Assembly: GCF_000510725.1 (NCBI RefSeq)
Contig: NZ_AZNZ01000004.1
Location: 62,001 to 126,000, forward strand
Source: Pseudoxanthomonas sp. J31
Lineage (GTDB): Bacteria > Pseudomonadota > Gammaproteobacteria > Xanthomonadales > Xanthomonadaceae
Length of the DNA: 64,000 nt
Direction of reading: 5' to 3'
Shown piece after piece: positions 1 to 9,100 of the stretch. The notes beneath the pieces are model-generated. The model made no database searches. It had not been told where the DNA came from and saw only the letters and a program-made list of their open reading frames with translations. Position 1 is the stretch's first letter. Each line of letters starts with the position of its first letter. The translations under genes and the position numbers were made by a program.

Positions 1-195
1 CTCGAAGCCCTCCGGCACGACCGGCACCTGGTCGCCCCACTCGGACGGGTCGGCGATCTTCATCGACGGCAGCAGGCCGCGCTTCGGTTCCGGCAGTTCC
101 GGGTTGGCACCGTGCTGGAGCGGGCCGGGTTCGGGATTGCAGGCCGCCAGCACGACGGTGGCACAGGCGGCGGCGACAAGCTTCAGGCGGTTCAT
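1..195 (-). CDS. Sorbosone/glucose dehydrogenase-type (PQQ sugar dehydrogenase) lipoprotein, N-terminal part
   Basis: Only the first 65 codons are present; the gene runs off the left edge. The product starts MNRLKLVAAACATVVLAAC, a signal peptide ending in a lipobox (VLAAC), so it should be a lipoprotein. The following segment (KIADPSEWGDQVPVVPEGFE) looks like the start of the mature beta-propeller in the sorbosone dehydrogenase / PQQ-dependent glucose dehydrogenase family, which oxidises sugars in the periplasm. The start ATG overlaps the stop of the upstream membrane-protein gene by 4 bp, so the two are translationally coupled. The family call rests on a short N-terminus and the typical partner. 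Confidence 0.6.
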   Translation of the reverse strand, partial: MNRLKLVAAACATVVLAACNPEPGPLQHGANPELPEPKRGLLPSMKIADPSEWGDQVPVVPEGFE

Positions 196-617
196 CGCAC
201 ACCTCCGGCGCGCAGCGGCCAGGCCGCGAAGAAAATGGAAACCAGCGCGACCGCGAACACCAGCACCGACAGCACCAGCGCCATCGGCATCGCGGCCCAG
301 GCGTCGCGCGCATGGACCAGGGCATTGAGCAAGGCGAGGATCCACGCCACCGCCCACAGCAGGCAGTGCAGCGCCGAGCCGCGGGTGCGGCGCGAGGGCA
401 CCAGGCCCAACAGTGCGCAGACCAGCGCGGCGGCGGCGAACACCAGGCCGCCGACGTTGAGCCAGGCGGCGAAGTTGATCCACTGGATCTCGTAGGTCCG
501 CGCGTAGGCGATGTCGGCCAGCAGCGTGCCGAGGATCAGCGACAGGGCGCCGCCGAGCAGCAGCGCGTGGACGGGATGGAAGGCGGGTGCATACCGGCCT
601 TCGACGGTTGCGACCAT
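192..617 (-). CDS. DUF2231-type four-helix inner-membrane protein
   Basis: A 141-residue protein with four hydrophobic segments (about residues 16-34, 45-68, 80-98 and 108-130). The length and topology fit the DUF2231 family, often encoded next to periplasmic sugar dehydrogenases. It overlaps the downstream dehydrogenase start by 4 bp, so both are probably made from one mRNA and may work together at the membrane, perhaps passing electrons to the respiratory chain; that role is inferred. No catalytic motif is visible. Confidence 0.6.
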   Translation of the reverse strand: MVATVEGRYAPAFHPVHALLLGGALSLILGTLLADIAYARTYEIQWINFAAWLNVGGLVFAAAALVCALLGLVPSRRTRGSALHCLLWAVAWILALLNALVHARDAWAAMPMALVLSVLVFAVALVSIFFAAWPLRAGGVR

Positions 618-738
618 GGCAGGTCCTCCGTGGTGGACGCCGCGGCGTCGGATGGGCGGGAACGGCTTTCAGCCGAGGCCCATGGTCGCCGCACGTGGCT
701 CACGGCCGCGTGTAGCCGCGGCCCGCGGACGCAGCGTC

Positions 739-1335
739 CTATTCCTCGTCCATCCAGACAAGCAGGTGCTGCAGCCGCCGGTGCGGATCGTCCTCCTGCA
801 GCAGGGCGAGGCGCTGCTCCTCGGTGATCGGCAGGATCTCGGCCAGGCGCCAGCCCACCCAGTCCGCATCCTCGAGCAGGCGCAGGTTGGGTGCGTCGTG
901 CAGCCCGCCCACCTTCTGCAGCAGTTCGCCCAGCAGCGTGCCCAGCACCGCGTGCTCGGGCAGCAGCCGCGCGCCGCTGCCGGGTTCTTGCCGCTGGTCG
1001 CGCCAGCGCACCTGGCCGACCAGCAGGCCGTTGTCGCGCACGCTGGTGCGGCTGACCCGGAACCGGCGCGCACCGCGCACGGCCAGGGTCAGCACCCCGC
1101 CCGGCTCGCTGCCGAAGTCCTCGATCAGCGCCTCCACCCCGAACGCCGCCGGCGTCGCCGGCGCGCCGCTCTCCTCGCCCTCCAGGATCATGCACACGCC
1201 GAAACTGCGGCCCTGGCGGCCGCACTCGGCGACCAGGTCCAGGTAGCGGCGCTCGAACACGCGCAGTCCCAGCGGCGCGCCGGGCAGCAGCACGGTGTGC
1301 AGCGGGAACAGCGGCAGGGCTTCGGTACTGGGCAC
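739..1335 (-). CDS. LON peptidase substrate-binding-domain protein
   Basis: A 198-residue protein that begins with the typical Lon N-domain signature (LPLFPLHTVLLPGAPLGLRVFE followed by RRYLDLVAEC). It corresponds to the Lon substrate-recognition domain alone, with no AAA+ or Ser-Lys protease part. Such stand-alone proteins are widespread in Proteobacteria and have no firmly established function; a role in protein quality control is the usual suggestion. It sits alone on the minus strand, downstream of mpl with a gap of about 70 bp. Confidence 0.85.
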   Translation of the reverse strand: MPSTEALPLFPLHTVLLPGAPLGLRVFERRYLDLVAECGRQGRSFGVCMILEGEESGAPATPAAFGVEALIEDFGSEPGGVLTLAVRGARRFRVSRTSVRDNGLLVGQVRWRDQRQEPGSGARLLPEHAVLGTLLGELLQKVGGLHDAPNLRLLEDADWVGWRLAEILPITEEQRLALLQEDDPHRRLQHLLVWMDEE

Positions 1336-1403
1336 GGTGCGATGGCGTTCGGCTCGCCGGCAGGGTAACGCCGCCCGTTCAAGGCGGCGTCACGGCGGCG
1401 TGG

Positions 1404-2810
1404 TCAGTCGCGCCCTTCCAGCATCGCCACGAAGCGCCGCGGCGCCGCGTCGAAGCCGCCGTTGGACATGAACACCACGTGGTCGCCCGCCTGCACCAGC
1501 TCGCCCAGGCGCGCCAGCAGGGTGTCAGTATCCGGCACCGCCTGCGCCTGGCCGCGCACCGCGGCCACCACCTTGCCGGCGTCCCAGGCCAGCTCCGGAC
1601 GATGCAGGAACACGACCACGTCGGCGATGTCCAGCGACGGCGCCAGCGCGTCGGCGTGGGCGCCCAGGCGCATGGAATTGCTGCGCGGCTCCATCGCCAC
1701 CACGATGCGCGCATCGCCGACCCTGGCACGCAGGCCTTCGAGGGTGGTGCGGATCGCGGTGGGGTGGTGGGCGAAGTCGTCGTACACGGTGACGCCGGCC
1801 GGGGTGCCCAGCACCTCCAGGCGGCGCTTGACGCTGTGGAAGCCGGCCAGCGCCGGGGCCACATCGGCCGGCGACACGCCCACCGCGTGCGCCGCGGCCA
1901 GCGCCGCCAGCGCGTTCAGCACGTTGTGCCGGCCCAGCAGCGGCCAGTGCACGCTCGCCACTTCGCGGCCGTCATGCAGCACCACGAACTGGCTGCCGTC
2001 GGCGGCCAGCAGGCGCGCGCTCCAGTCGAAGCCGGCACCGCCGCCGGCGCGCGCGATGGCCACCTCCGCGCCCTCCAGGCCGAAGGTCTCCACCGGGGTC
2101 CAGCAGCCCATCGCCAGCACCTGGGCCAGGTGCGCGTCTTCGCCGTTGACGACGAGCCGGCCGGCGCGCGGCACGGTGCGCACCAGGTGGTGGAACTGGC
2201 GCTGGATCGCGGCCAGGTCCGGGAAGATGTCGGCGTGGTCGTACTCGAGGTTGTTGAGGATCGCCACCGTCGGCCGGTAGTGCACGAACTTGCTGCGCTT
2301 GTCGAAGAAGGCGGTGTCGTACTCGTCGGCCTCGACCACGAACTCGCGGCCGCCGCCCACCCGCGCCGAGGTGCCGAAGTCCTCGGCGACGCCGCCGACC
2401 AGGAAGCCCGGGTCGCGCCCGGCGGCCTGCAGCAGGAAGGCCAGCAGGCTGGTGGTGGTGGTCTTGCCGTGGGTGCCGGCCACCGCCAGGGTGGTGCGCC
2501 CGGGCAGCACGTGCTCGGCCAGCCACTGCGCGCCGGAGGTGTAGCGGCGGCCGTCGTCCAGCACCTGCTCCACCGCCGGGTTGCCGCGCGAGAGGGCGTT
2601 GCCGATCACCACCTCCACCGCGTCGGGGGAGATATGCGCCGGGTCGTAGCCCTGGCGCAGCTGGATGCCCAGCTTCTCCAGCTGGGTGGACATCGGCGGG
2701 TATACCGCCTGGTCGCTGCCTTCGACGCTGTAGCCCAGTTCGCGCGCCAGCGCCGCCACGCCGCCCATGAAGGTGCCGGCGATCCCGAGGATGTGGATGG
2801 TGGTGGTCAT
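1404..2810 (-). CDS. mpl: UDP-N-acetylmuramate:L-alanyl-gamma-D-glutamyl-meso-diaminopimelate ligase
   Basis: A Mur-ligase-family enzyme of 468 residues that attaches recovered murein tripeptide to UDP-MurNAc in the cytoplasm, bypassing MurC-MurE. Visible features are the N-terminal nucleotide-binding fold (IHILGIAGTFMGG, near residue 5), the ATP P-loop GTHGKTTTT at about 112-120, and the Mur-family segment ending in EADEYDTAFFD. The length matches Mpl rather than MurC. The ATG at 2810 was chosen because the protein then begins directly with the conserved TTTIHILGI strand; a longer in-frame start would add an Arg/Pro-rich tail with no family support. Confidence 0.95.
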   Translation of the reverse strand: MTTTIHILGIAGTFMGGVAALARELGYSVEGSDQAVYPPMSTQLEKLGIQLRQGYDPAHISPDAVEVVIGNALSRGNPAVEQVLDDGRRYTSGAQWLAEHVLPGRTTLAVAGTHGKTTTTSLLAFLLQAAGRDPGFLVGGVAEDFGTSARVGGGREFVVEADEYDTAFFDKRSKFVHYRPTVAILNNLEYDHADIFPDLAAIQRQFHHLVRTVPRAGRLVVNGEDAHLAQVLAMGCWTPVETFGLEGAEVAIARAGGGAGFDWSARLLAADGSQFVVLHDGREVASVHWPLLGRHNVLNALAALAAAHAVGVSPADVAPALAGFHSVKRRLEVLGTPAGVTVYDDFAHHPTAIRTTLEGLRARVGDARIVVAMEPRSNSMRLGAHADALAPSLDIADVVVFLHRPELAWDAGKVVAAVRGQAQAVPDTDTLLARLGELVQAGDHVVFMSNGGFDAAPRRFVAMLEGRD

Positions 2811-2865
2811 GCCGCGATTGTCGCCCAGCGGCGCCGGCTTTTGTGGCGCCGTTGCCGTTTCCGGG

Positions 2866-3765
2866 CTAGGAGCGGCTGCGCGCGCGCCACAGGCCCTCGC
2901 CCGCGTACAGCGCAAGTCCCAGCCAGATCGCGCCGAAACCGAGTGCGCGGCCGGCGCCGAACGGCTCGTGGAAGAACCACACGCCCAGCAGCAGCTGCAG
3001 GGTCGGGGCGATGTACTGCAGCAGCCCGACCACGCTCAGCGGGATGCGGCGCACGCCATAGGCGAAACCGATCAGCGGCACCGCGGTGACCACGCCGCCG
3101 AACACCAGCAGCAGGTCCGTGCCCCAGCCCCAGCCGCTGGCGAAGCTGCCGCCGTGCCCGGCCTCGGCCCACAGCACGTAGGCCAGCGAGGGCAGGAACA
3201 GGTACAGGCTTTCCAGGCCCAGGCCGGCCACCGGATCCACCGCCACCAGCTTGCGCACCAGCCCGTACAGGCCGAACGAGGCGGCCAGGCCCAGCGCGAT
3301 CCACGGCGGCGAGCCGGCCTGCACGGTCAGCCAGGCCACGCCCAGCGCGGCGCAGCCCACCGCGATCCACTGCACCCGGCGCAGGCGCTCGTGCAGCACC
3401 AGCACGCCCAGCACCACGTTGACCAGCGGGTTGATGAAGTAGCCCAGGCTGGTCTCGACCACGTGGCCGGCGTTGACCGCCCAGATGTACAACCCCCAGT
3501 TGAACGCGATCAGCACCGCGCTCAGCGCCAGCGCCGGCAGCGCGCGCGGCTGCGCGGCCAGCCTGCGCAGCCAGCCCAGGCCGTCGCTGAGCAGCAGCCA
3601 GGCCACCACCAGCAGGGCGCTCCAGACCACGCGGTGGGCCATGATCTGCATGGCCGGCACGTTCTTCAGCAGGTGCCAGTACACCGGCACCACGCCCCAC
3701 AGCACGAAGGTGCCGGCGGTGACGGCCAGGCCGCGGCGGTCGATGGACGGAGCGGCGGTGCTCAT
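2866..3765 (-). CDS. rarD: EamA-family transporter RarD
   Basis: A 299-residue membrane protein with ten predicted helices arranged as two EamA repeats. It carries RarD-typical stretches: YWHLLKNVPAMQIMAHRVVWS near residues 28-48, NWGLYIWAVNAGHVVETSLGYFINPL, and GLLQYIAPTLQLLLGVWFFHEPF. RarD proteins are drug/metabolite-superfamily exporters named for a chloramphenicol-related phenotype; the natural substrate is not settled. The start overlaps the stop of the yedA-like gene by 4 bp (ATGA), so both exporters are probably co-translated. Confidence 0.92.
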   Translation of the reverse strand: MSTAAPSIDRRGLAVTAGTFVLWGVVPVYWHLLKNVPAMQIMAHRVVWSALLVVAWLLLSDGLGWLRRLAAQPRALPALALSAVLIAFNWGLYIWAVNAGHVVETSLGYFINPLVNVVLGVLVLHERLRRVQWIAVGCAALGVAWLTVQAGSPPWIALGLAASFGLYGLVRKLVAVDPVAGLGLESLYLFLPSLAYVLWAEAGHGGSFASGWGWGTDLLLVFGGVVTAVPLIGFAYGVRRIPLSVVGLLQYIAPTLQLLLGVWFFHEPFGAGRALGFGAIWLGLALYAGEGLWRARSRS

Positions 3766-4661
3766 CGGCGCAGCACCCGCGCCAGGGTGATGGTGACCAC
3801 GCCGGCCAGGATCACCGCCATGGCACCCAGGTCGTGCGCGGTGAAGCGCTCGCCGGCCAGCCACGCGCCCAGGGCCACGGCAATGGCCGGGTTGACGTAG
3901 GCGTAGCTGCTGACCAGCACCGGGCGCACGTGGTGCAGCAGCCACACGTAGGTGCTGAAGGCCACGATCGAGCCGAACAGCGCCAGGTAGCCCAGGGCCA
4001 GGGTGCCGTGGAGGGTCGGCGCGGCCGGCAGCGACTCGCCGCGCAGCAGGCCGGTGGCGACGATCATGGCCCCGCCGCACAGCATCTGCCCGGCCGCGGC
4101 CATGAACGGCGACGGCAGGTCGCGCCCGCGCGACCACACCGAGCCGAACGCCCAGCCGACCGGCGCCACCAGCAGCAGGACCAGGCCCACGGGGCTGGCG
4201 GTGAGGCTGCTGCCGGCGTTGAGCCACAGTACGCCGGCAAAGCCGATGGCGATGCCCAGCCATTCGATCCGGGTGGGGCGCTGGCCGTAGATCGCGCCGA
4301 ACACGCCCATCCACAGCGGCACCGAGGCCACCGCCACCGCGGCCAGGCCGGAGGACACGCTCTGCTCGCTCAGCACCACGCAGCCGTTGCCCAGCAGCAG
4401 CAGGGTGAAACCCATCACCGCCAGGTTCTTCCACTGCGCGCGGGTCGGGGCCGGTACCCCGCGCCAGCGCAGGAAGGCGTACATGGCCGCGCCGGCGACG
4501 ACGAAGCGCGCGCCGGAGACGGCCAGCAGCGGCGGCCATCCGCCTTCCAGGGCAAAGCGGATGCCGAGGTAGGTCGAACCCCAGACCACGTAGACGATGG
4601 CCAGGGCGAAAACGATGGCCAGCCCGGCGGCGCGCGCCGGGGCCTGCGCGGGAACGCTCAT
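3762..4661 (-). CDS. yedA: EamA-family drug/metabolite exporter, YedA-like
   Basis: A 299-residue protein with ten hydrophobic helices and two EamA domains. Characteristic stretches are VYVVWGSTYLGIRFALEGG near residue 25 and the C-terminal WLLHHVRPVLVSSYAYVNPA, which match YedA-type permeases. The ATG at 4661 places the first helix close to the N-terminus; the longer open frame upstream has no family resemblance. Same family and length as the adjacent rarD, with a 4-bp overlap, so this is a tandem pair of related exporters. Substrate unknown. Confidence 0.88.
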   Translation of the reverse strand: MSVPAQAPARAAGLAIVFALAIVYVVWGSTYLGIRFALEGGWPPLLAVSGARFVVAGAAMYAFLRWRGVPAPTRAQWKNLAVMGFTLLLLGNGCVVLSEQSVSSGLAAVAVASVPLWMGVFGAIYGQRPTRIEWLGIAIGFAGVLWLNAGSSLTASPVGLVLLLVAPVGWAFGSVWSRGRDLPSPFMAAAGQMLCGGAMIVATGLLRGESLPAAPTLHGTLALGYLALFGSIVAFSTYVWLLHHVRPVLVSSYAYVNPAIAVALGAWLAGERFTAHDLGAMAVILAGVVTITLARVLRR

Positions 4662-4873
4662 GCGGAATCCGGGGGGAAGGAGCGGACCTGCGATTCTAGC
4701 GCCGTGCGCCCCTCGCGCACCGTGTCGGAAGGCGTGGTTCCGGGGCCATCCGGCGCAAGGAAAGCGTTGCGCCGTGCGCCTGAAGCGACCGCAACGGCTG
4801 GCCCGCGCCACCTTGCCGGGACATGCGCGCGGGCGCATATTCGCTGCAGGTCAACGCGATACCGGAGCGGAAC

Positions 4874-5422
4874 ATGAAAGCCCCATCCATGCTCCTGCTG
4901 CTGGCCCTGGCCGCGCTGCCGGCCGTGGCGCCGGCCGCCAGGAGCGTCACCGATCCCGATGCCCCGCGCGCGCTGCCGGAGCAGGATCCGGTCAGCGTGT
5001 CCTGGGAGGACCCGGCGCAGTTCTCCGACCTGCGCTACAGCGGCAACCGCTGGGAAGCCGCGCATGGCGACTGGGTCGCCGAGCTGGCCCGGCACCTGCA
5101 GAAGAACGCCGCCAAGCGCCTGCCCGAGGGCGCGCGCATGGAAGTGACCATCACCGACATCCAGCGTGCCGGCCGCTACGAGCCGTGGCGCGGTCCGAAC
5201 CTGGACCACGTGCGCTTCATGCGCGACCACTATCCGCCGCGCATGGAGCTGAAGTTCCGCATCACCGGCGCCGACGGCCGGGTGCTGGCCGAGGGCGAGC
5301 GCAAGCTGCACGACGTGTCCTACCTGCAGCGCGGCGCGCCGCTGGACAGCGATGCCCTGCGCTACGAGAAGCGCATGATCGACGACTGGCTGCGCAAGGA
5401 GCTGCCGTCGCCGGCGGCCTGA
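4874..5422 (+). CDS. DUF3016 family secreted protein
   Basis: A 182-residue protein with a cleavable signal peptide (MKAPSMLLLLALAALPAVAPA). The mature part has the pattern SVSWEDPAQFSDLRYSG near residue 37, followed by HGDWVAELARHLQKNAAKRLPEG and VTITDIQRAGRYEPWRG; I assign it to DUF3016, a periplasmic family common in Xanthomonadaceae. No enzymatic motif is visible. The start is supported by GGAGCGG three bases before the ATG. It is divergent from the yedA-like gene. Function unknown. Confidence 0.8.
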   Translation: MKAPSMLLLLALAALPAVAPAARSVTDPDAPRALPEQDPVSVSWEDPAQFSDLRYSGNRWEAAHGDWVAELARHLQKNAAKRLPEGARMEVTITDIQRAGRYEPWRGPNLDHVRFMRDHYPPRMELKFRITGADGRVLAEGERKLHDVSYLQRGAPLDSDALRYEKRMIDDWLRKELPSPAA

Positions 5423-5677
5423 GGGATTGGCGGCGCGGACTGCATCGTGCCGCCCGCGCCGCCTTGATGCCGATGCTTCCAGCAGACCGATGGCCGGGGG
5501 CGGCGGGCTGGTGATCCGGCGGTGACCGCCCTGGCCGGGAACGGCCCCGGCGCCCGGCGCCCGGTCCTGGCCCTGCCCCGCTGCCCCGCACAGCGGACCA
5601 CGCGCAAGACCATGGGAAGCTTCGTCCGGCCCCGGCAAACGCCCGGGACCGGCGGCCGGCGGCGCGCGGCGTGGACC

Positions 5678-6079
5678 TCAGAAGTCGGGCGCCAGCGCCT
5701 GCTCGATCTGTTCGCGCCGCAGGTTGGTGTAGTTCTTCGCCACTTCCGCCAGCAGGCGGCTGCGGACCTCCTCGTGCAGCAACGGACGCATGTAGCCCAG
5801 GGTGGTCGGGTCGGCCGCCAGCACCAGGTGCTGGAAGCGGCCGTTGAGCGCGTGCTCGTTCAGGCGCCGCGCCAGTTCACGCGCGAAGCCTGCCTCCTCG
5901 GCCTCCTTGGCCCCCACCTCCGGCGGCAGGATCGCCGGCATCTCGCCTTCCTTGGGATCCAGCGCGATGGCCGCTTCCTGGTGCAGCACCAGCTGGCCCT
6001 TCTCACCGACGTTGGTGAACAGCCGCGCCGACGCACCGTCGGCCACCAGCACCCAGGCACCACGGGGAATCCTTCGCAT
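5678..6079 (-). CDS. Host attachment family protein
   Basis: A 133-residue soluble protein beginning with WVLVADGASARLFTN, the hallmark of the host-attachment family (named after a plant-attachment locus). Residues 80-110 (FQHLVLAADPTTLGYMRPLL) form the second conserved block. The fold resembles eRF1/peptidyl-tRNA-release proteins, and the attachment role has not been confirmed generally. The gene stands alone; the 255 bp to the DUF3016 gene hold no recognisable signal. Confidence 0.8.
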   Translation of the reverse strand: MRRIPRGAWVLVADGASARLFTNVGEKGQLVLHQEAAIALDPKEGEMPAILPPEVGAKEAEEAGFARELARRLNEHALNGRFQHLVLAADPTTLGYMRPLLHEEVRSRLLAEVAKNYTNLRREQIEQALAPDF

Positions 6080-6227
6080 GTCGCCTCCTGCTTTGGGGAT
6101 CGCCCCGCCAGCCTAGGCAGGCAGGTGTTAGCGTCCCGCGCACGTCGCGTCAGCGGCGGCCGCGGCGGGCCGGTTCACCCGCCGCCCGCCCTGGTGCATG
6201 CTGGGACGCCCGCCACCGGAGCCGCCG

Positions 6228-6692
6228 ATGAGCCGTTTCGACCTGACCCCGCCCGACCCGGAGCAGCTGCAGGCCCTGGCCGCCGCGCTGTCGCCGGAGG
6301 AACGCCACGTGCTGCTGCAGCACGGCACCGAGCGCCCGTTCTGCGGCGTGTTCCTGGACAACAAGCGCGAGGGCACCTACGTGTGCCGGCTGTGCGGGTT
6401 GCCGCTGTTCCGCTCCTCGGCCAAGTTCGATTCCGGCACCGGCTGGCCCAGCTTCTTCGCGCCCTACGACGAAGCCCACATCCGCCGCGTGCGCGATACC
6501 AGCCACGGCATGGTCCGCACCGAGATCGTATGCGCCCGCTGCGGCGGCCACCTGGGCCACGTGTTCCCCGACGGGCCGCCGCCGACCTACGAACGCCACT
6601 GCCTCAACTCGGTGTCGCTGGGCTTCGTCGACGCCGGCCAGCCCCTGCCCGACCCGCTGCGCCGCGGCGGCGCCGAGGCCGGGCCGCCCTGA
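6228..6692 (+). CDS. msrB: Peptide-methionine (R)-S-oxide reductase
   Basis: A 154-residue SelR-fold enzyme that reduces methionine-R-sulfoxide in oxidised proteins. It shows two zinc-binding CxxC pairs (C53/C56 and C102/C105), the [10 protein letters not shown] motif at about 67-76, and the catalytic cysteine at about 125 in RHCLNSVS. The ATG at 6228 was chosen because the short upstream extension is proline-rich and lies before the conserved region. The YciI gene follows 34 bp downstream on the same strand and may be co-transcribed. Confidence 0.93.
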   Translation: MSRFDLTPPDPEQLQALAAALSPEERHVLLQHGTERPFCGVFLDNKREGTYVCRLCGLPLFRSSAKFDSGTGWPSFFAPYDEAHIRRVRDTSHGMVRTEIVCARCGGHLGHVFPDGPPPTYERHCLNSVSLGFVDAGQPLPDPLRRGGAEAGPP

Positions 6693-6726
6693 GCGCCGCG
6701 CGCCCTACCTCCCACGGAGAACGCCA

Positions 6727-7101
6727 ATGAAGTTCCTGTTGCTGGTGTACATCGACCAGGCCCTGCTGGGACAGCTGTCGCAGGAGGAGTACGACGCGCA
6801 CATGCGCGACTGCGTGCGCAAGGCCGACGACCTGGCCGGCAAGGGCACGCTGCTGGGCGCCAACAAGCTGGAGCCGCCGACCACCGCGCGCACGGTGCGG
6901 GTACGCGAGGGCCGCGCGCGGGTGTACGACGGTCCCTTCGCCGAGACCAAGGAAGTGCTGGCCGGCTACAACCTGATCGAGGCCGACTCCCTGGAGGAGG
7001 CGGTGGAACTGGCCAAGCAGTTCCCGTGGGCGCGCTACGGCGCGATGGAGGTGCGCCCGGTGGGCGACCTGGACGCCGAGCGCGTGCGCGTCGGCGCCTA
7101 G
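6727..7101 (+). CDS. YciI family protein
   Basis: A 124-residue protein of the YCII/DGPF type. The signature DGPFAETKE lies near residues 75-83, and the N-terminus MKFLLLVY is the usual first strand. Such proteins form dimeric ferredoxin-like barrels and often accompany ECF sigma factors, which are not present here. The ATG follows CACGGAGAACGCC, giving a good ribosome-binding site. Biochemical role unknown. Confidence 0.88.
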   Translation: MKFLLLVYIDQALLGQLSQEEYDAHMRDCVRKADDLAGKGTLLGANKLEPPTTARTVRVREGRARVYDGPFAETKEVLAGYNLIEADSLEEAVELAKQFPWARYGAMEVRPVGDLDAERVRVGA

Positions 7102-7174
7102 GCCGGGCTTCACGCCACGTCCCGCGCGCGCCGGCTAGCGTTGGCCCATCTCCATTCGGCGCGGGCGCGAGGCG

Positions 7175-7933
7175 ATGCGCATACTGGTCCTGCTTGCCGC
7201 GCTGGCGATGCCGGTGGTGGCGTTCCTGTCCCAGCGCGGCGTGTTCGGTCCGGACAACGGCGAGGTCTCCGCGCGCTACCCGACCCTGCTGGTGGCCGCC
7301 GGCTACGCGTTCTCGATCTGGAGCCTGGTGTTCGCGCTGGACCTGGTGCACGCCCTGCGCCAGCTGCGCGCGCGGTGGCGCGACGACCCGCTGCTGGCGC
7401 GCGTCGCCCCGGCCACCGCCGCCGGCTTCGCGCTTACCGCGCTGTGGATGCCGCTGTTCTCGCAGGGCCTGTTCGCGGCCTGCCTGCTGGTGATCTTCGC
7501 CGCGCTGGCCTGCCTGCTATGGGTGGCGGTGCGCCTGTCCGATGCCGGTGCGCACGGCGGCGCGCACCTCTGGTCCTGGCTGGGGCTGTCGCTGCACGCC
7601 GGCTGGCTGTCGCTGGCGGCGTTCCTCAACCTGGCCCAGTCCGCGCTGGCCTTCGGCTGGATCCACCCGCAGGCACAGTTGGTGTCCTCGCTGCTGTTGC
7701 TGGCCGCGGCCACCGCGCTGCTGCTGTGGTTCAACGCGCGCATGCGCGGCAACCTGGCCTATGCCGCGGCGGCGTTGTGGGGGCTGGTGGCGATGTGGGT
7801 GCGGCAGTCCGGATCCACCCTGCCCGGCTCGGACCCCACCGCGCGGATGGCCCTGCTGGCGGCCGTGCTGCTGGCGGCGCAGAGCGCCTGGTTGCGGCTG
7901 CGCGCGCGGCGGCTGGCCGCAACGGCGCACTGA
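7175..7933 (+). CDS. TspO-related multi-pass membrane protein
   Basis: A 252-residue protein with about eight hydrophobic helices. The segment PTLLVAAGYAFSIWSLVF (about 36-53) resembles the first conserved helix of TspO/MBR-type proteins, and similar proteins are often named tryptophan-rich sensory proteins. It is longer than classical TspO (about 160 residues), so it belongs to an extended subfamily. Ligand and function are not evident. It lies 73 bp after the YciI gene, convergent with the small secreted protein at 7937. Confidence 0.6.
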   Translation: MRILVLLAALAMPVVAFLSQRGVFGPDNGEVSARYPTLLVAAGYAFSIWSLVFALDLVHALRQLRARWRDDPLLARVAPATAAGFALTALWMPLFSQGLFAACLLVIFAALACLLWVAVRLSDAGAHGGAHLWSWLGLSLHAGWLSLAAFLNLAQSALAFGWIHPQAQLVSSLLLLAAATALLLWFNARMRGNLAYAAAALWGLVAMWVRQSGSTLPGSDPTARMALLAAVLLAAQSAWLRLRARRLAATAH

Positions 7934-7936
7934 GGC

Positions 7937-8299
7937 TCAGGCGCACCCGGGCGCGTCCTGGGCCGCGACCACGCACTGGGCGAAGTCCGCGGGCAGGCCG
8001 CCCACCTGGCGGCGCGCGCCGACATGCAGCTGGAAGCGCCCCAGTTCGCGGCGGCTGCAGTGCTGCTCCAGCGCGGTGCCGCCGACGGCGGCCTTGCAGA
8101 TCTCCTGGTACAGGCGGTAGTGGCAGGCGCCGCTGCCGCTGGACAGGCACTGGAAGGTCGCCAGCCCGTCGGCCAGGGTGGTCTTGCTCAGCAGCACGCC
8201 CTGGCCGGCGCGGGCGAAGTCGATGCGGGTGCGGCTGCCGGGTCCGTCGCCGCCGAACAGCGACAGCAGGCACGCAAGCAGGGCGGTCAGCAGGTGCAT
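7937..8299 (-). CDS. Hypothetical secreted protein
   Basis: A 120-residue protein with an N-terminal hydrophobic stretch (LLTALLACLLSLF, residues 3-15) that may be a signal peptide or anchor, followed by a soluble part with six cysteines, consistent with export and disulfides. I do not recognise the family. It lies 33 bp downstream of the LytTR regulator gene on the same strand, so it may be a co-transcribed accessory or target of that two-component system. Confidence 0.55.
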   Translation of the reverse strand: MHLLTALLACLLSLFGGDGPGSRTRIDFARAGQGVLLSKTTLADGLATFQCLSSGSGACHYRLYQEICKAAVGGTALEQHCSRRELGRFQLHVGARRQVGGLPADFAQCVVAAQDAPGCA

Positions 8300-8332
8300 G
8301 GGACACTCCTTGGTCTTTCCGGTCCGGTGCGG

Positions 8333-9100
8333 CTACATGCCGCGGAACAGGGCCATGAACGGCGCGCTCACCGGCAAGGTCTCGCTGCGGTTGCGCAGGC
8401 GCAGCTGGCCCTTGCCGCTGTCGTCGCGCACCACCGACAGCACCGCCGCCAGGTTGACGATGGTGGAGCGGTGGATCTGGCGGAAGCGGTTGGGGTCCAG
8501 CACCACCAGCAGTTCCTTCAGCGGGGTGCGCAGCAGCGACTCGCCCTCGGCGGTCACCACCACGGTGTACTTGTTGTCGGCGCGGAAATAGGCCACGTCC
8601 TCGAGCATGATCAGCCGCGTTTCGCGCCCGCTGCTGGCGGTGATCCAGGCCAGCGGGGGCGGCGCCGAGGGCGGCGGCGGGCGCCGCGCCAGGTGCTGCA
8701 GCAGCGCGTCGAGGGTGGCCTGGTCGGGGCCGCCGCCGGCGCGCGCCTGCAGCCGCTGCACCGTGGCCTGCAACCGCTCGCGCGCGACCGGCTTGAGCAG
8801 GTAGTCGACCGCGCCCTTCTCGAAGGCCTCGATCGCGTACTGGTCGTAGGCGGTGACGAACACCACCTGGGTCCGCGGGCTGGACTGGGCCACCGCCGCG
8901 GCCACCTGGATCCCGGTCAGGCCCGGCATGCGGATGTCGAGGAAGGCCACCTCCGGCTGGTGCGCGGCGATGGCTTCCAGCGCGGCGGCGCCGTCCTCGC
9001 ACTCGGCCACCACCCGCAGTTCCGGCCAGGCCGCCGCCAGCTCCTGCACCAGCGAGGCGCGCAGCAGCTCCTCGTCCTCGGCGACGATGCAGTCAGGCAT
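8333..9100 (-). CDS. LytTR-family response regulator
   Basis: A 255-residue two-domain regulator. The receiver (residues 1-120) has the acidic cluster AEDEE near residue 6, the phospho-acceptor Asp in VAFLDIRMPG near 54, and the conserved Lys in YLLKPV. The C-terminal LytTR DNA-binding domain (about 145-255) includes ITASSGRETRLI and RFRQIHRSTIVNL. It overlaps the sensor kinase gene by 8 bp, forming one operon. LytTR regulators commonly control extracellular polysaccharide, autolysis or virulence genes; the target here is unknown. Confidence 0.93.
   Translation of the reverse strand: MPDCIVAEDEELLRASLVQELAAAWPELRVVAECEDGAAALEAIAAHQPEVAFLDIRMPGLTGIQVAAAVAQSSPRTQVVFVTAYDQYAIEAFEKGAVDYLLKPVARERLQATVQRLQARAGGGPDQATLDALLQHLARRPPPPSAPPPLAWITASSGRETRLIMLEDVAYFRADNKYTVVVTAEGESLLRTPLKELLVVLDPNRFRQIHRSTIVNLAAVLSVVRDDSGKGQLRLRNRSETLPVSAPFMALFRGM

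Noticed and set aside
6198-6227. Earlier ATG for msrB
   Set aside because: It would add ten proline-rich residues outside the conserved domain; the ATG at 6228 is closer to the family start.
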